Of a DNA stretch of 6,906 nucleotides, positions 5,912-6,906 are shown piece by piece. The number at the start of each line of letters is the position of its first letter. Positions within the stretch are counted from its first letter, which is position 1. A program made the translations under genes and the position numbers. The stretch is from an uncultured Parasphingopyxis sp. (GTDB lineage Bacteria; Pseudomonadota; Alphaproteobacteria; Sphingomonadales; Sphingomonadaceae), in contig CAJQMX010000002.1 of the NCBI GenBank assembly GCA_905479515.1, positions 1 through 6,906 of the forward strand, read 5' to 3'. A model generated the notes under the pieces. It saw nothing but the letters and a program-made list of their open reading frames with translations. It had not been told where the DNA came from and made no database searches.

Positions 5912-6906
5912 TCGTCCGGCGTTGTTTTACGAAAGCGCTCGAGCTCCGGGTCCATCACGCGAAACCAGAGCGGCGGGACAAAGGCCAGCATGATCATCCC
6001 GGCAAGGCCATAGGGGAATTGCGGGACATCGTCATAATGGCGCAGCTTATAATAGGGCCGGTTTGACTGGTAATGATGGTCCGAATGGCGACCCAGATTG
6101 AACATGTTGATGTTCGACAGGATATGGCTTGAATTCCAGCTATGCTCGGGGCGAACGCGCTCATAATTGCCGTCAGAAAGCTGCTGGCGCTCCATCCCGT
6201 AATGTTCGGTATAGTTGATCGCCTCGAGCGCGATTATCGCGATACAGCTCTGGACGACAAACAGCAGCAGGCTGAGCGGCCCCAGCAGAAAACCGATTCC
6301 CGCCATCAGCGCGATGGTAAAGCCATGCCATCTCAGGATGTTGTTCTGAACGGACCATGCGGACACGCCCTTGCGCGCCAGCCTTTCCTTTTCGAGGCCC
6401 CAGGCGCTGCGGAAACCGCCGATGATGGCGCGCGGCAGAAAGGCGTAGAGCGATTGGCCACGCGGCGCGGTGGCCGGATCTTCCGGGGTTGCGACGCGGA
6501 CATGATGGCCGCGGACATGTTCGATACAGAAATGGGAATAGCTGACGAGCGAGAGGAGGAGAAAGGCGAGCTGGCGCTTGTTCGTGCGATTGCGGTGCAT
6601 CAGTTCATGCGCGGTGACGATGCCGACAAAGCCGCCATATTCGCCCATCAGCACAGCAAAGGCGGCGAATTCCCACCAGGTCAGCGGGGTGACGGATACG
6701 GCCCATAAGGCCCATCCGACGAGTAGGATGAAAGACGCCGCGGTGATCCAGACAATCAGGTCGTACCGGGCTATCGCGCCTTGGGAGAGCGCGGCGATCC
6801 GGGAATCGGACGGCCAGCGCGATTCGCCCATAAGATGTTCGGCAACCGGCAGCGCGAAATAGAGCAGCAGGACGAGCGCAACCAGCCAAAAGCCGCCAGC
6901 ATAAAA
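5875..6906 (-). CDS. alkB: AlkB-type alkane 1-monooxygenase (N-terminal end outside window)
   Basis: This is an integral-membrane non-heme diiron hydroxylase that oxidises the terminal carbon of alkanes or related chains, using electrons from rubredoxin and rubredoxin reductase. The visible part is 343 residues. All histidine motifs are present: HELMH (100-104), HVRGHHVRVATPEDP (130-144), NYTEHYG (231-237) and LGRHSDHH (271-278). Hydrophobic segments fit the multi-pass AlkB topology. The frame stays open to the right edge: the 25 codons before the Met codon at 6831 read as a membrane helix, then LPVAEHLMGESRWP. This matches the family's conserved 'PLLD...GED..NP' stretch, so that Met is internal. 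Families of about 380-410 residues suggest roughly 40-60 residues are missing. No rubredoxin gene is seen in the window. The exact substrate range cannot be read from sequence, and alkB is used as a family-level symbol. Confidence 0.92.
   Translation of the reverse strand, partial: FYAGGFWLVALVLLLYFALPVAEHLMGESRWPSDSRIAALSQGAIARYDLIVWITAASFILLVGWALWAVSVTPLTWWEFAAFAVLMGEYGGFVGIVTAHELMHRNRTNKRQLAFLLLSLVSYSHFCIEHVRGHHVRVATPEDPATAPRGQSLYAFLPRAIIGGFRSAWGLEKERLARKGVSAWSVQNNILRWHGFTIALMAGIGFLLGPLSLLLFVVQSCIAIIALEAINYTEHYGMERQQLSDGNYERVRPEHSWNSSHILSNINMFNLGRHSDHHYQSNRPYYKLRHYDDVPQFPYGLAGMIMLAFVPPLWFRVMDPELERFRKTTPDDYSAASSSSVTR

Overview
The window looks like the chromosome of an alphaproteobacterium, most likely a sphingomonad. 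It is GC-rich with tight gene spacing. Homoserine dehydrogenase and class II fructose-1,6-bisphosphatase (glpX) are near neighbours on one strand, as I recall them in Sphingomonadales. A small exported protein carries the 'EIVVC...DRYRLP' pattern that I associate with sphingomonad hypothetical proteins. The species assignment is inference.

Layout. Positions 1-867 (+) hold the C-terminal part of an ABC-2 type permease cut by the window edge, followed two bases later by a small flavodoxin-family oxidoreductase; this is an operon tail. Positions 868-1112 are a leader region. It holds three imperfect 12-bp tandem repeats, a short hairpin over a ribosome binding site, and an overlooked 28-codon ORF ending in the ribosome binding site of the next gene. 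That gene (1113-2213, +) encodes a two-domain protein of the Rv2258c type: winged helix plus SAM-dependent methyltransferase. A strong bidirectional terminator (2236-2275) separates it from the convergent glpX. Positions 2307-5047 (-) carry hom and glpX. Between them, on the opposite strand, sits a gene for a small secreted protein with four cysteines in two CX9C pairs. Divergent from hom is a MobA-like nucleotidyltransferase domain gene (5117-5911, +). Its 3' end overlaps by 37 bp the convergent gene for an AlkB-type alkane hydroxylase, which runs off the right edge.

How the genes fit together. hom makes homoserine for threonine and methionine synthesis, and glpX supplies fructose-6-phosphate in gluconeogenesis; both are core metabolism and may share a transcript. 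AlkB would hydroxylate alkanes or similar chains. The nucleotidyltransferase and methyltransferase have no substrate that can be read from context. I see no phage, insertion sequence, CRISPR array, tRNA or rRNA. Most of the window is ordinary chromosome. The least explained parts are the 931-1112 leader and the antisense exported-protein gene inside the hom-glpX pair.
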